DNA of 64,000 nucleotides. It comes from Vibrio profundi. GTDB taxonomy: Bacteria; Pseudomonadota; Gammaproteobacteria; Enterobacterales; Vibrionaceae. Position numbers and translations under genes: made by a program. Numbering within the stretch: the first letter of the stretch is position 1; each line of letters starts with the position of its first letter. Under the pieces are notes generated by a model that saw nothing but the letters and a program-made list of their open reading frames with translations, was not told the origin of the DNA and searched no databases. The stretch is from NCBI RefSeq assembly GCF_005281835.1, contig NZ_RZIS01000005.1, positions 124,001 to 188,000 of the forward strand, in the 5' to 3' direction. Shown here piece after piece: positions 1 through 9,164 of the stretch.

Positions 1-56
1 TATTAAATAATTTTCATGTGTTGCTTGGTATGCAACACCACTGTAAAGGACAAATA

Positions 57-1985
57 ATGCCAATTATTACTCTTCCTGACGGCAGTCAGCGTCAATTTGA
101 CAACCCAGTTTCTACTCTAGACGTAGCTTTATCTATCGGTCCTGGTCTTGCAAAAGCAACCATCGCTGGCCGCGTTGATGGTAACCGTGTAGATGCATGT
201 GACCTGATTGAAAATGATGCAAGCCTAGAAATCATCACAGCTAAAGATGAAGTTGATGGCCTTGAGATCGTTCGTCACTCATGTGCGCACTTACTTGGTC
301 ATGCGATTAAACAGCTTTACCCAGAAGCAAAAATGGCGATTGGCCCAACAATCGATAACGGTTTCTACTACGACATCGATCTAGAGCACTCTTTAACGCA
401 AGAAGATATCGAAAAAATCGAAAAGCGTATGAAAGAGCTAGCGAAAACCAAATATCAGGTTGTTAAGAAGAAAGTTAGCTGGCAGGAAGCGCGCGACGCA
501 TTCGAAGCTCGTGGCGAAACATACAAAATGGAAATCCTAGACGAAAATGTTTCTAAAGACGATCGTCCAGGTCTTTACCACCATGAAGAATACATCGATA
601 TGTGTCGTGGCCCTCACGTACCTCATATGGGTTTCTGTCAGCACTTTACTCTACTAAACGTAGCAGGTGCTTACTGGCGTGGTAACAGCGACAATAAGAT
701 GCTTCAACGTATCTACGGTACAGCTTTCCATGATAAGAAAGCGCTTAAGGCTCACTTAACTCGTCTTGAAGAAGCGGCTAAGCGTGATCACCGTAAAATC
801 GGTAAGCATTTAGATTTGTTCCACATGCAGCAAGAAGCTCCGGGCATGGTGTTCTGGCACCACAATGGCTGGACTATCTTCCGTGAACTTGAAGTATTCG
901 TTCGTGAGAAACTTACTCAGTACGATTACCAAGAAGTAAAAGGCCCATTAATGATGGACCGCGTACTTTGGGAACGTTCTGGTCACTGGGACAAGTACGC
1001 TGAAGCGATGTTCACTACGTCTTCAGAGAACCGTGAATACGCGATTAAACCAATGAACTGCCCAGGTCACGTACAGATCTTCAACCAAGGTCTGAAATCT
1101 TACCGTGATTTACCACTACGTATGGCTGAGTTCGGCTCATGTCACCGTAACGAGCCATCAGGTGCACTTCACGGTATCATGCGTGTTCGTGGCTTCACTC
1201 AAGATGATGCTCACGTATTCTGTACTGAAGACCAAGTTCAGCAAGAAGTAAAAGCTTGTATTGAAATGGTTTACGATACTTACACAACATTCGGTTTCGA
1301 AAATATTGTTGTTAAGCTATCTACTCGTCCAGAGCAACGTGTTGGTTCTGATGAGATGTGGGATCGCGCTGAAGCTGACCTTAAGTTAGCGCTTGAATCT
1401 ATGGACATCCCATATGAAGTTCAAGAAGGCGAGGGCGCATTCTACGGCCCTAAGATTGAGTTCACTCTACATGATTGCTTAGATCGTGCGTGGCAATGTG
1501 GTACAGTTCAGCTAGACTTTGCACTACCTGAGCGTTTAGGTGCTACTTATGTAGGCGAAAATAACGAGCGTCACACGCCAGTGATGATTCACCGTGCGAT
1601 TTTAGGTTCATTAGAGCGCTTTATCGGCATTCTAATTGAAGAATATGCTGGCTTCTTCCCAACGTGGTTGGCGCCAGAACAAGCAGTTGTAATGGGCATT
1701 ACCGACAAACAGTCTGAATATGTTCAAGAAATTACAAAAAAACTGCAAAAAAGTGGATTTAGAGTCAAAGCGGACTTGAGAAATGAGAAGATAGGCTTTA
1801 AAATCCGCGAACATACTTTGAAACGTGTACCGTTTATGCTCGTATGTGGTGACCAAGAAATGGAAGCCGGCGAAATTGCAGTACGTACACGTAAAGGTAA
1901 AGACCTTGGCAAGTTTAAAGTGGATGACTTTATCTCATACATCCAAGCTGAGGTTTCAAGCCGTAAGCTCAATCTGGAGGAATAG
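57..1985 (+). CDS. thrS: Threonyl-tRNA synthetase
   Basis: Class II aminoacyl-tRNA synthetase of 642 residues, the normal length for the bacterial enzyme; it charges tRNA-Thr in the cytoplasm. An N-terminal TGS domain (about 1-61) begins MPIITLPDG. The catalytic core shows the zinc-ligand region MNCPGHVQ, class II motif 2 ([12 protein letters not shown]) and motif 3 ([13 protein letters not shown]). The C-terminal anticodon-binding domain ends near [12 protein letters not shown]. The ATG at 57 is chosen over an in-frame GTG at 18 because AAAGGA lies just upstream and the protein then starts as in known ThrS. It ends three bases before the infC start, so the two are probably translationally coupled. 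Any upstream thrS operator would lie largely outside the window. Confidence 0.98.
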   Translation: MPIITLPDGSQRQFDNPVSTLDVALSIGPGLAKATIAGRVDGNRVDACDLIENDASLEIITAKDEVDGLEIVRHSCAHLLGHAIKQLYPEAKMAIGPTIDNGFYYDIDLEHSLTQEDIEKIEKRMKELAKTKYQVVKKKVSWQEARDAFEARGETYKMEILDENVSKDDRPGLYHHEEYIDMCRGPHVPHMGFCQHFTLLNVAGAYWRGNSDNKMLQRIYGTAFHDKKALKAHLTRLEEAAKRDHRKIGKHLDLFHMQQEAPGMVFWHHNGWTIFRELEVFVREKLTQYDYQEVKGPLMMDRVLWERSGHWDKYAEAMFTTSSENREYAIKPMNCPGHVQIFNQGLKSYRDLPLRMAEFGSCHRNEPSGALHGIMRVRGFTQDDAHVFCTEDQVQQEVKACIEMVYDTYTTFGFENIVVKLSTRPEQRVGSDEMWDRAEADLKLALESMDIPYEVQEGEGAFYGPKIEFTLHDCLDRAWQCGTVQLDFALPERLGATYVGENNERHTPVMIHRAILGSLERFIGILIEEYAGFFPTWLAPEQAVVMGITDKQSEYVQEITKKLQKSGFRVKADLRNEKIGFKIREHTLKRVPFMLVCGDQEMEAGEIAVRTRKGKDLGKFKVDDFISYIQAEVSSRKLNLEE

Positions 1986-1987
1986 CT

Positions 1988-2539
1988 ATTAAAGGCGGAA
2001 GACGTGGCCAACAACCGGCCAAACAAAACCAGCACCGTTTAAACGGTGATATTCGTGGCGTACGTGAAGTTCGTCTAACTGGCGCTGATGGTGAAGCTGT
2101 TGGTGTTGTTTCAATCAATGAAGCACTAGAAGCAGCTAATGAAGCTGGTATGGATCTTGTAGAGATCAGCCCTAACGCCGAGCCGCCAGTTTGTCGTGTG
2201 ATGGACTACGGTAAGTTCCTCTTCGAGAAGAGCAAAGCTGCGAAAGAGCAGAAGAAGAAGCAAAAACAGGTTCAGATTAAGGAAATTAAATTCCGTCCTG
2301 GAACTGATATTGGTGACTATCAGGTAAAACTACGCAACCTGACAGGTTTCCTAGAAGACGGCAACAAAGTGAAGGTAACAATTCGCTTCCGTGGCCGCGA
2401 AATGGCCCACCAGAGCATCGGTGTTGACGTTCTAAATCGTTTGAAAGCGGATACTGAAGAATTTGCAGTAGTCGAATCTTTCCCAACGAGAATTGAAGGT
2501 CGCCAGATGATCATGGTATTGGCGCCGAAGAAGAAGTAA
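1988..2539 (+). CDS. infC: Translation initiation factor IF-3 (ATT start)
   Basis: IF-3 of 183 residues; it binds the 30S subunit and checks the start codon and initiator tRNA. The reading frame opens at ATT 1988, giving (M)[11 protein letters not shown], with the strong ribosome binding site CTGGAGGAAT at the end of thrS. No ATG/GTG/TTG gives a full protein: the first ATG in frame, at 2150, would remove the first 54 residues. ATT is the classic rare infC start, which lets IF-3 repress its own translation. The N-domain includes [20 protein letters not shown], followed by a lysine-rich linker ([12 protein letters not shown]) and the C-domain ending VLAPKKK. Second gene of the thrS-infC-rpmI-rplT operon. 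Confidence 0.97.
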   Translation: MKGGRRGQQPAKQNQHRLNGDIRGVREVRLTGADGEAVGVVSINEALEAANEAGMDLVEISPNAEPPVCRVMDYGKFLFEKSKAAKEQKKKQKQVQIKEIKFRPGTDIGDYQVKLRNLTGFLEDGNKVKVTIRFRGREMAHQSIGVDVLNRLKADTEEFAVVESFPTRIEGRQMIMVLAPKKK

Positions 2540-2564
2540 TTAAAGGCTTTACAAGTAATAATAG

Positions 2565-2595
2565 CGCCTCTGCTGTTTTACAGCAGAGGCGTTTT
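2565..2595 (+). terminator. Hairpin with T tract between infC and rpmI
   Basis: CGCCTCTGCTG (2565-2575) pairs perfectly with CAGCAGAGGCG (2581-2591) across a five-base loop, followed by TTTT. It has the form of a Rho-independent terminator, yet lies inside the ribosomal operon. rpmI-rplT must therefore rely on readthrough or on their own promoter. In E. coli this interval helps form the L20-binding operator, so a regulatory role is possible. Confidence 0.75.
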
Positions 2596-2649
2596 ATTCG
2601 CCCTAATTACTATGTTTATTAACAACTCAACAATGCGGAGTTATTCATC

Positions 2650-2844
2650 ATGCCTAAGATGAAAACCAACAAAGGTGCTGCTAAGCGTTTCAAGAAAACT
2701 GCTGGTGGTATTAAGTTTAAGCACGCTGGTAAACGTCACATCCTGACTAAGCGTACTACTAAGAACAAGCGTCAACTACGTCCGAACGCGATCCTTCCTA
2801 AATGTGAAGTGGCTCAAGTTCTACGTATGATGCCATACGCTTAA
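2650..2844 (+). CDS. rpmI: 50S ribosomal protein bL35
   Basis: A 64-residue basic protein beginning [17 protein letters not shown] and ending RMMPYA, the full usual length of bL35, a component of the large ribosomal subunit. A GGAG ribosome binding site lies about 10 bases upstream of the ATG. It sits between infC and rplT as in other gammaproteobacteria. In E. coli its translation is repressed by L20 binding to the messenger upstream, and rplT is coupled to it; the same order here makes that regulation likely but not proven. Confidence 0.98.
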   Translation: MPKMKTNKGAAKRFKKTAGGIKFKHAGKRHILTKRTTKNKRQLRPNAILPKCEVAQVLRMMPYA

Positions 2845-2885
2845 TTCTTTTTAGTTTAATAATCGTTTAGTTTAGGAGAAGCATA

Positions 2886-3239
2886 ATGCCTCGCGTAAAA
2901 CGTGGTGTACAAGCTCGTGCACGTCATAAGAAAGTTCTAAAACAAGCTAAAGGTTACTACGGAGCACGTTCACGTGTTTACCGCGTAGCTTTCCAAGCAG
3001 TTACCAAAGCTGGTCAATACGCTTACCGTGACCGTCGTAACAAGAAACGTCAATTCCGTCAACTTTGGATTGCACGTATCAACGCGGCATCTCGTCAAAA
3101 TGGTCTATCTTACAGCCGTTTCATCAACGGTCTTAAGAAAGCATCTATCGAGATCGATCGTAAGATTCTTGCTGACATCGCAGTATTCGACAAGGCTGCA
3201 TTCGCAGTTCTAGTTGAAAAAGCGAAAGCTGCTCTTTAA
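2886..3239 (+). CDS. rplT: 50S ribosomal protein bL20
   Basis: A 117-residue very basic protein, [16 protein letters not shown] at the start and VEKAKAAL at the end, the standard length for bL20. It is an early assembly protein of the 50S subunit and, in E. coli, the repressor of rpmI-rplT translation. TAGGAGAAGC directly precedes the ATG. The gene lies 41 bases after rpmI and closes the operon, being followed by a strong terminator. Confidence 0.98.
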   Translation: MPRVKRGVQARARHKKVLKQAKGYYGARSRVYRVAFQAVTKAGQYAYRDRRNKKRQFRQLWIARINAASRQNGLSYSRFINGLKKASIEIDRKILADIAVFDKAAFAVLVEKAKAAL

Positions 3240-3281
3240 TTAGAGATTCTCTTCGGAGATTAAAGCTTTACAAGGTTTAAG

Positions 3282-3310
3282 AAAAGGAGAGCTTCGGCTC
3301 TCCTTTTTTA
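3282..3310 (+). terminator. Rho-independent terminator of the rplT operon
   Basis: AAAAGGAGAGC (3282-3292) pairs with GCTCTCCTTTT (3297-3307) around a stable TTCG tetraloop, and a run of six T follows. It lies about 45 bases after the rplT stop. Confidence 0.93.
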
Positions 3311-3377
3311 TATCCGAAATTTGTCCTACTAGTTGTTCGTAAGGACGGAAACTCTCAGAAAACTCTTTCACTTGATA

Positions 3378-3854
3378 TCAATAGTTATATCTCAGCCTGA
3401 TCACTTCATATCCCAGCGCTTTAAACTCAGCAACCTGCTCTACTGCAGACTTAGCAACATTTACGTGTCCTAAAAAGTCATCTTCAGTTTTGCCATACCA
3501 GGAAGCATGAGTTCCACAAACATGAACCTCAATATCGTTATTGGTTAATGACAAAGATTGCTCTACGGCTTGCTGATTTGGCTGTTCCTTTAATAGTGCG
3601 AACTGTTCACTTCCATGTGTTAATACCGCAGTTTTGATTTCTGGAAACTTTTCTTTGAGTTGTTGATTATACAACTCCACTTCTTTTAGTAGAGGCGCCA
3701 GAGTATCTTGTGAACCTTCCATGATTTCGAAAGCGACTCCGGCCGGGGCAGAATTTAGATCTAAGATTTTGTCAACTTGCTGCTGATTAGCTGCATAAGT
3801 GACAGCACTAAAAAGCGCTAGCGTGCTCAAAATTACTTGTTTTAGACGATACAT
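3378..3854 (-). CDS. Secreted DsrE/F-like small protein
   Basis: A 158-residue protein with a signal peptide of about 21 residues (hydrophobic stretch, then TYA-A). The mature part has the shape of the DsrE/DsrF-like fold, with a conserved cysteine in EVHVCGTHASW near residue 113 and a closing LGYEVIRLRYNY strand. DsrE relatives handle sulfur or redox chemistry, or are of unknown role; most characterised ones are cytoplasmic, whereas this one is predicted to be periplasmic. A single cysteine is compatible with persulfide or thiol chemistry but does not show it. It is a stand-alone gene convergent with rplT, with no partner nearby to fix its function. Confidence 0.7.
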   Translation of the reverse strand: MYRLKQVILSTLALFSAVTYAANQQQVDKILDLNSAPAGVAFEIMEGSQDTLAPLLKEVELYNQQLKEKFPEIKTAVLTHGSEQFALLKEQPNQQAVEQSLSLTNNDIEVHVCGTHASWYGKTEDDFLGHVNVAKSAVEQVAEFKALGYEVIRLRYNY

Positions 3855-4045
3855 AATGGATCCTTACGTTAACTTTGATTCGATTATTATTGAGAGATTA
3901 AGCTACGCCAATAGTGAATATGTATCTGAATATTCGACGATTTACAGAGATTGACATGATCAATGCGTTGCATGTTTTGACTCGTTAAGGTTATTTTATA
4001 AAGGATGAGCGGCACTCGCCCTAAACTGAAAATTAAGGATGTAAT

Positions 4046-4798
4046 ATGAATGAAACCAGAGTGGCTTTAGTTACTGGTGGAGGAAGAGGAATTGGAGCCG
4101 AGACTGTAAGACTATTGGCTCGCGAAGGTTACTCGATATGTATCAATTATGTCTCAGATAGGGCTTCAGCCGAGGCTTTAGAGCATGAAGTGGAATCTAT
4201 CGGTACAAAGTGTATTGCTGTTCAAGCTGATGTTTCAGTTGAAGAAGATGTAGAGCGACTCTTTAACACGATTGATGAGAGTTTAGGGCGCATTAGCCTT
4301 TTGGTGAATAATGCAGGGATCCTGAAACAGCAATCACGAATGGTCGATATATCAGCAGAGCGCTTCTCAACTATTCTACAAGTGAACGTGATGAGCTGTT
4401 TCTTATGCAGTAAAGCCGCAGTGAAACGTATGTCGACTAAGTTGGGCGGTTTTGGCGGCACTATTGTCAATGTTTCTTCTGGTGCCGCTAAAAGTGGCTC
4501 TCCTAACGAATACGTAGATTATGCCGCGTCTAAGGGGGCAATGGACACACTTACACGTGGTTTAGCTTTAGAGGTCGCAGTAGAAGGGATCAGAGTTAAT
4601 GGGGTTAGGCCTGCGCTTATATACACGGATATGCACGCGTCGGGTGGGGAAGCTGAGCGTGTTACGCGATTAAGCTCTAAAATCCCATTACAGAGAGGTG
4701 GTCAAGCAATCGAGGTGGCTGAAGCCATAGTTTGGCTCGCATCTGGTAAATCTTCATTTGTCACTGGCAGCTTTATCGATACAACTGGTGGTTTGTAA
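4046..4798 (+). CDS. Short-chain dehydrogenase/reductase (YgfF-like)
   Basis: A classical SDR of 250 residues. The N-terminal cofactor motif TGGGRGIGAE, the NNAG motif (LVNNAGIL), the catalytic serine in VNVSSGAA and the active-site Tyr-x-x-x-Lys in DYAASKGAM are all intact. The C-terminal part ends GSFIDTTGGL. An NAD(P)-dependent oxidoreductase of unknown substrate; the sequence resembles E. coli YgfF and FabG-like enzymes. It is monocistronic, with a GGATG-type ribosome binding site. The next gene begins about 95 bases later and is unrelated. Confidence 0.88.
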   Translation: MNETRVALVTGGGRGIGAETVRLLAREGYSICINYVSDRASAEALEHEVESIGTKCIAVQADVSVEEDVERLFNTIDESLGRISLLVNNAGILKQQSRMVDISAERFSTILQVNVMSCFLCSKAAVKRMSTKLGGFGGTIVNVSSGAAKSGSPNEYVDYAASKGAMDTLTRGLALEVAVEGIRVNGVRPALIYTDMHASGGEAERVTRLSSKIPLQRGGQAIEVAEAIVWLASGKSSFVTGSFIDTTGGL

Positions 4799-4892
4799 TC
4801 AAAACGGCAAACTTGTTTTCTGTAATCTACTATGTAGGTACACCTAGACTCTAGTGCGTATAGCTTCTAGCCTTTTTATAGAGGTATTAAAA

Positions 4893-5102
4893 ATGGATAG
4901 TCGCGATACTGAGTTTTCTGATATTGGATCTAAGTCAGTTCCTAATCCCTGTATTAGAAATTGCTGCTTGGATGATAACGATGTTTGTTTAGGGTGTTTT
5001 CGGACTTATGATGAAATTTTGGTCTGGAATGCCTCCACCATAGTAGAGAAAGAAAAAATACTTCAACGCTGCGCTGCTAGACGCGTTAGTGATGACAGAT
5101 AA
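4893..5102 (+). CDS. DUF1289 small cysteine-rich protein
   Basis: A 69-residue protein with the DUF1289 pattern: NPCIRNC followed by C-x(n)-CLGCFRTYDE and an Arg-rich end. The four closely spaced cysteines suggest metal binding, but the role of this widespread family is not established. The ATG at 4893 is preferred over an in-frame ATG at 4854 because GAGG lies 8 bases upstream and the family begins close to the cysteine cluster. It sits alone between the SDR and an unidentified gene. Confidence 0.8.
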   Translation: MDSRDTEFSDIGSKSVPNPCIRNCCLDDNDVCLGCFRTYDEILVWNASTIVEKEKILQRCAARRVSDDR

Positions 5103-5331
5103 ATTCAAATCGTTAACTCTTGCAACTATTAGAATCCTTTCTGCCGATAAATACGATATAGAACTACCTTAATTGAACCTCATCGAGATAAATGAAGCCT
5201 GAGTCCAAATCATAACGCCTGTTTGATGAAAGGGTTGAATCACAATGCTATAAGGAAAGTATACAGATTGAAGCGAAGGCTTTTCGTTTTTCCTTCTTAT
5301 GTGAGTATTGATCGATAGGAGTAGAAAGCGG

Positions 5332-5760
5332 GTGAATAAAAACATCATGTTACAGCTTTACGTTAGAGAGAGCGGAAAACAACAGCTTGTTGAGATTGGA
5401 GACATTGATGCTTCTGTAGAGCTCAACGATGCTTATTTGATGTGGCGAGAATCAAAGCGATCACTTGTGAATTCGGATGTTGTTAATACAACTTGGCTCA
5501 AAACCTGTACTGGTGGCTACATTACTGAAGTGCATTTTGATGCGGGTGGTAGCCTAACGGAATTTCGATTGTTTGACAGGTTTGAAACAACCGGAAGTTG
5601 GGAACTTCAAAATGGGGTTTTAAAAGTCAGTATTGTGAAAGGCGACAATCAGTATCGCTTTAATGTTGTAGGCAATGCTGATCTAAATATTCACTCAGCC
5701 ATCGAATACAAAAACGATGAATTGCACTCTTACTTAAAGTTAGCGCAAGTTAAGGCTTAG
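5332..5760 (+). CDS. Unidentified 142-residue protein
   Basis: No family recognised. A soluble, mixed alpha/beta-looking protein with no signal peptide or membrane segment. The middle part (TCTGGYITEVHFDAGGSL) followed by a run of short strands suggests a small beta-sandwich or lipocalin-like fold, which is only an impression. GTG 5332 is chosen because AGGAG lies about 10 bases upstream; a TTG at 5308 and an ATG at 5347 are alternatives. It is followed by a hairpin terminator and has no operon partner. Confidence 0.6.
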   Translation: MNKNIMLQLYVRESGKQQLVEIGDIDASVELNDAYLMWRESKRSLVNSDVVNTTWLKTCTGGYITEVHFDAGGSLTEFRLFDRFETTGSWELQNGVLKVSIVKGDNQYRFNVVGNADLNIHSAIEYKNDELHSYLKLAQVKA

Positions 5761-5772
5761 TTTCTTAGTAAA

Positions 5773-5797
5773 AATGCCTAGTAAAATGCTAGGCATT
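5773..5797. terminator. Bidirectional hairpin between convergent genes
   Basis: AATGCCTAG (5773-5781) pairs perfectly with CTAGGCATT (5789-5797) over a seven-base loop. A-rich sequence precedes it, so it can also serve the kinase gene arriving on the minus strand. Confidence 0.7.
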
Positions 5798-5832
5798 GAT
5801 AGTGATGCTTGTACTTGAAACGGTAGGCCTAG

Positions 5833-7071
5833 TTAAACAGATAGCGCTTTTAACTTAAGGTACTGCTCGCTTTCAATATCACTTGGTTGGCATACCGATA
5901 ATAGATCGTCGATGAAGTAGCGTAATGCACGAGCTTCAATCGCTTTTATCTTTTCTTGCTGTTGTGTCGGCAAGTAACCGTAAATAGACGCAGCGCCAAA
6001 ATCTCCAAAAATCATATCGCTTTCGATATTCACCAGTACGTTGTGGGCGTACAAATCACCGTGACACACTTTGTGTGAATGTAAGTGTTCGAATACATCG
6101 ATCATCTGGGTAACGATATTTTCAATTTCTTCAATGGATAAACTGAAGCCGTCTTTAAACGTATCGCGAGTACAGCTTTCCAATGTTGGCGGCAGGCCTA
6201 AGTTGAAATAGTGAGAGGGGATAAGCTCCATGACTAACGATAAATAGTCTGGTTCATCTACCTGAGCAATCGACTTTACAAGATTGTTGTGTAACCCGGC
6301 TTGCAGACACGCTTCCAACTCATCATGCGGGTAGCCGTCGCTCGTGACTTCACCTTTGAACACTTTTACCGCTACCTCATTAGGGAAAGAGTAATGGGTG
6401 TTATTCCAGTTTGCGTGAGAAATAACGCCAGATGCGCCTTGTCCGAGAACATGATTCAGCGAGTAATCAGTCGAAGATACTTTTGGTACACCATCTTCAG
6501 TCGTCGTGTGTTGGCAGAAAGGGTTCCCCGCAAAGGCTAACCATGCGAGTTTTGGGAGCTCTAACAACAGGCTTGGAAACTTGGTCAGTTGGTTTGCTGA
6601 CAAGCGAATAAGCTCTAGATTACCGAGCTTTGCCATAGATTCTGGCAGCTCTTGTATTTTGTTGCCTGCTAGCGCTAATTTTTGCAGTCGCGGCCTTTCC
6701 CCTAATGAGTCCGGCAGTTTCACAATGTCGTTATCAGTCAGAATAAGCCAGCGTAATTGTTCTGGTAGTGAATCTTCCGCCACATCAACGATCTGATTAC
6801 TTTTGAAGCCAACCATTTCGAGGTTTTTACATGCACCAATTGAGCGTGGTAGGTGAGTAAACTTGTTGCTTGAAGCAAAGAGGATTTTTAGGTTTGTAAG
6901 CTTGGTAATGTCACTTGGAATATCCGTTAGCAAGTTATTCGACAAGTCCAAAATTTCTAGTGACTCGGCTAAGTCCAAAATTTCCATTGGAAATTCAGTC
7001 AATTGCTCAGAAATTTGAACACGTTTAATGCCTTGGAGTTGACCAGAGCGAAGTTGTTCTAGAGTGTGCAA
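5833..7071 (-). CDS. Leucine-rich-repeat protein kinase
   Basis: A 412-residue fusion of an LRR domain and a eukaryotic-like protein kinase. Residues 15-185 hold about seven LRR units (for example LEILDLSNNLLTDIP and LELIRLSANQLTKFP). The kinase domain runs from about 200 to 400: glycine loop GQGASG (210-215), ATP-binding lysine in VAVKVF (Lys236), catalytic loop HGDLYAHN (Asp339, Asn344) and DFG (357-359). HGD replaces the usual HRD, which marks a non-RD kinase, but all residues needed for catalysis are present. No signal peptide or membrane segment, so it is cytoplasmic. The C-lobe is short for a kinase. Substrate and partner phosphatase are not visible nearby. Confidence 0.88.
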   Translation of the reverse strand: MHTLEQLRSGQLQGIKRVQISEQLTEFPMEILDLAESLEILDLSNNLLTDIPSDITKLTNLKILFASSNKFTHLPRSIGACKNLEMVGFKSNQIVDVAEDSLPEQLRWLILTDNDIVKLPDSLGERPRLQKLALAGNKIQELPESMAKLGNLELIRLSANQLTKFPSLLLELPKLAWLAFAGNPFCQHTTTEDGVPKVSSTDYSLNHVLGQGASGVISHANWNNTHYSFPNEVAVKVFKGEVTSDGYPHDELEACLQAGLHNNLVKSIAQVDEPDYLSLVMELIPSHYFNLGLPPTLESCTRDTFKDGFSLSIEEIENIVTQMIDVFEHLHSHKVCHGDLYAHNVLVNIESDMIFGDFGAASIYGYLPTQQQEKIKAIEARALRYFIDDLLSVCQPSDIESEQYLKLKALSV

Positions 7072-7247
7072 GCTTTTACCTTCCTAAAAATCGAATGACG
7101 AGCGCATTCTACGTTTACTTAGCGATAAAGGCGAGTAAATGGGGAGCGTTGGCCTTTTCGATAGCTTTTTCCTATTTGATAAAGAGATATAACCAATTTA
7201 AAACAGTTAGCCAAAGCCAGTATTCTCCTTCGTAACAGGAGAATAGT

Positions 7248-8123
7248 ATGAATAATAGAAAAGCATTGGTGGTTGAAGGTGGTGCGATGCGTGGTGTGTT
7301 TGCAAGTGGCGTATTGGATGCATTTATAGAGAAAGACCACCAACCTTATCAAGCGGTATTTGGTGTATCAGCAGGAGCGAGCAATTTAATTGGCTATTTG
7401 GCTAAGCAACCAGGGCGAAGTATTGACGTGATCACTCAGATGGCTACGACTTCAGATTTCTTTAATATTAAGCGAGCGCTATCAGGTGGTAATCTAGCAG
7501 ACGTAAAGTGGTTATGGGAAAAGTCTAAAGAGAAATACCCAATTGACTTTGATCAGCTATTTTCTTCAGTACCATTTTTTGTATCGATTACCAATATCAC
7601 AAATGGTCAGGCTGAATACCATCAAGTGACACCAGAGAATATTGATAACGTCATTGAAGCAACGACGGCACTTCCATTGTTCTATAAAGATACGCCTTGC
7701 TTCGACAATAGTTGCTATACCGATGGTGGGGTTGCGGATTCGATCCCTGTTGCTGAAGCCTATCGACAAGGCTACCGAGATATCACTGTGGTACTTTCAC
7801 GCCCACTGAGCTTTGAAATGAAATCGGTCAAATACCCTAGATTGGTCAAAGCGATATTTAAGAAAAATCCGAGGTTGGTTCAAGCTATGTTGCTAAGAGC
7901 AAAGATATACAACGCGTCTATTGAATTCATTCGTCATCCACCTAAAGATGCGACTATTCGAGTAATTGCGCCGCCTGAAAACTACTCAGTGAAAAGGCTT
8001 ACCATGGACAAAAATAAACTGTTCACTGGTTATGATTTGGGTGTTGAAGCTGGTGAAAACCACTTACTTGCGTTGCGAAATTTGGCAGGACTAGACAGCG
8101 AAAACTGTCATTTCTGTTATTGA
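7248..8123 (+). CDS. Patatin-like phospholipase (YjjU-like)
   Basis: A 291-residue patatin-family lipid acyl hydrolase. The oxyanion motif GGAMRG (11-16), the nucleophile elbow GVSAG (Ser41) and the second catalytic residue in TDGG (Asp159) are intact. It resembles E. coli YjjU rather than the secreted toxin ExoU, and no secretion signal or partner gene is present, so an intracellular housekeeping lipase is the simplest reading. GGAGAATAGT upstream supports the ATG. It is divergent from the LRR kinase, with about 175 bases between them. Confidence 0.87.
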   Translation: MNNRKALVVEGGAMRGVFASGVLDAFIEKDHQPYQAVFGVSAGASNLIGYLAKQPGRSIDVITQMATTSDFFNIKRALSGGNLADVKWLWEKSKEKYPIDFDQLFSSVPFFVSITNITNGQAEYHQVTPENIDNVIEATTALPLFYKDTPCFDNSCYTDGGVADSIPVAEAYRQGYRDITVVLSRPLSFEMKSVKYPRLVKAIFKKNPRLVQAMLLRAKIYNASIEFIRHPPKDATIRVIAPPENYSVKRLTMDKNKLFTGYDLGVEAGENHLLALRNLAGLDSENCHFCY

Positions 8124-8337
8124 ATACGACATAAGAGGTCACAGAGGGTGGCAAACTAAGCGCTACAGCTACCAGTTCTGTATCGGTGGTGTTGGACTAC
8201 TCAATCTTCGGTTATTGCGAGTATCTGTTCTTGATTGTTCAGCGGTTTTTGTTCTTACCATCATTAAGGCTAAATGATACAAGTAAGCGAATATTTAAAG
8301 TAAGCTGTTGAACTTAATGTCGAATAAGTAGGTTTGC

Positions 8338-9123
8338 ATGAATATTACGATTGTTCAGCTGAGCGTAGAGTACAAAAATAAAGCCCAAAATATAGCAGCA
8401 GTATCTGAGCTACTAGCGAAAGTCGATTGTGTTGGTGAAGTAACTATACTCCCTGAAATGTTCTCGACAGGTTACATTTTTGATGATCCTGACGAAATAC
8501 ACAGCTTGAGCGAAGAGTTTGATCAAAGTGAAACGGTTCGTGCACTTACAGAGCTCGCAACAACTTATAATACAGTGATTGTCGCAGGTATCGCGGAGCG
8601 AGACCAAGAGCAGTATTACAATAGTGTTGCTGTAATTGATGGTGATGGCGTTCGCCACCAATATCGTAAAATCAGCCAAAATAAAATTGATAAGCGTTAT
8701 TTTTCAAGAGGTACACAACCTCTTATCTTTGAGCAAGGCGGCTTGAAGTTCGGCGTTGCTGTATGTTTCGATATTTGGTTCCCTGAATTGACTAGAGAAT
8801 ATCAAGGAGTTGACGTTTTGCTTCATCCTGCGAACTTTGGCGGGCAGCACAGTTTCAGCATAGCCCAAGCGCGGGCAATGGAGACTGGTTGCCATATCGT
8901 GACATGCAACCGTGTTGGTCAAGACGTGACCGAAGAGTTTACCGCTCAATATTGCGGCTTAAGTAAAGTGTTCACCCCCCAAGGCGAAGTGTTAGTAGAG
9001 CTTGATCAAACCCAGTGTGCTACAACGGTTTCCATTGATGACCTCACCATTGCGCCTCAATATAATGGGATTGACCTAGATGAAGAAATTAGAGTCATTC
9101 AAGGCTTAGTTAACGGTAATTAA
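8338..9123 (+). CDS. Carbon-nitrogen hydrolase (nitrilase superfamily)
   Basis: A 261-residue amidase of the nitrilase superfamily. The Glu-Lys-Cys catalytic triad is visible: Glu40 in LPEMFSTG, Lys111 in YRKIS and Cys143 in VCFDIWFPE. The length suits the single-domain omega-amidase/YafV-like branch, which hydrolyses small amides such as alpha-ketoglutaramate; the exact substrate cannot be read from the sequence. Stand-alone gene with a 214-base leader in which I see no conserved signal. Confidence 0.88.
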   Translation: MNITIVQLSVEYKNKAQNIAAVSELLAKVDCVGEVTILPEMFSTGYIFDDPDEIHSLSEEFDQSETVRALTELATTYNTVIVAGIAERDQEQYYNSVAVIDGDGVRHQYRKISQNKIDKRYFSRGTQPLIFEQGGLKFGVAVCFDIWFPELTREYQGVDVLLHPANFGGQHSFSIAQARAMETGCHIVTCNRVGQDVTEEFTAQYCGLSKVFTPQGEVLVELDQTQCATTVSIDDLTIAPQYNGIDLDEEIRVIQGLVNGN

Positions 9124-9164
9124 GCTTAGTTTCAATCAATCACACATTAAACGAGCCGTTTGGC

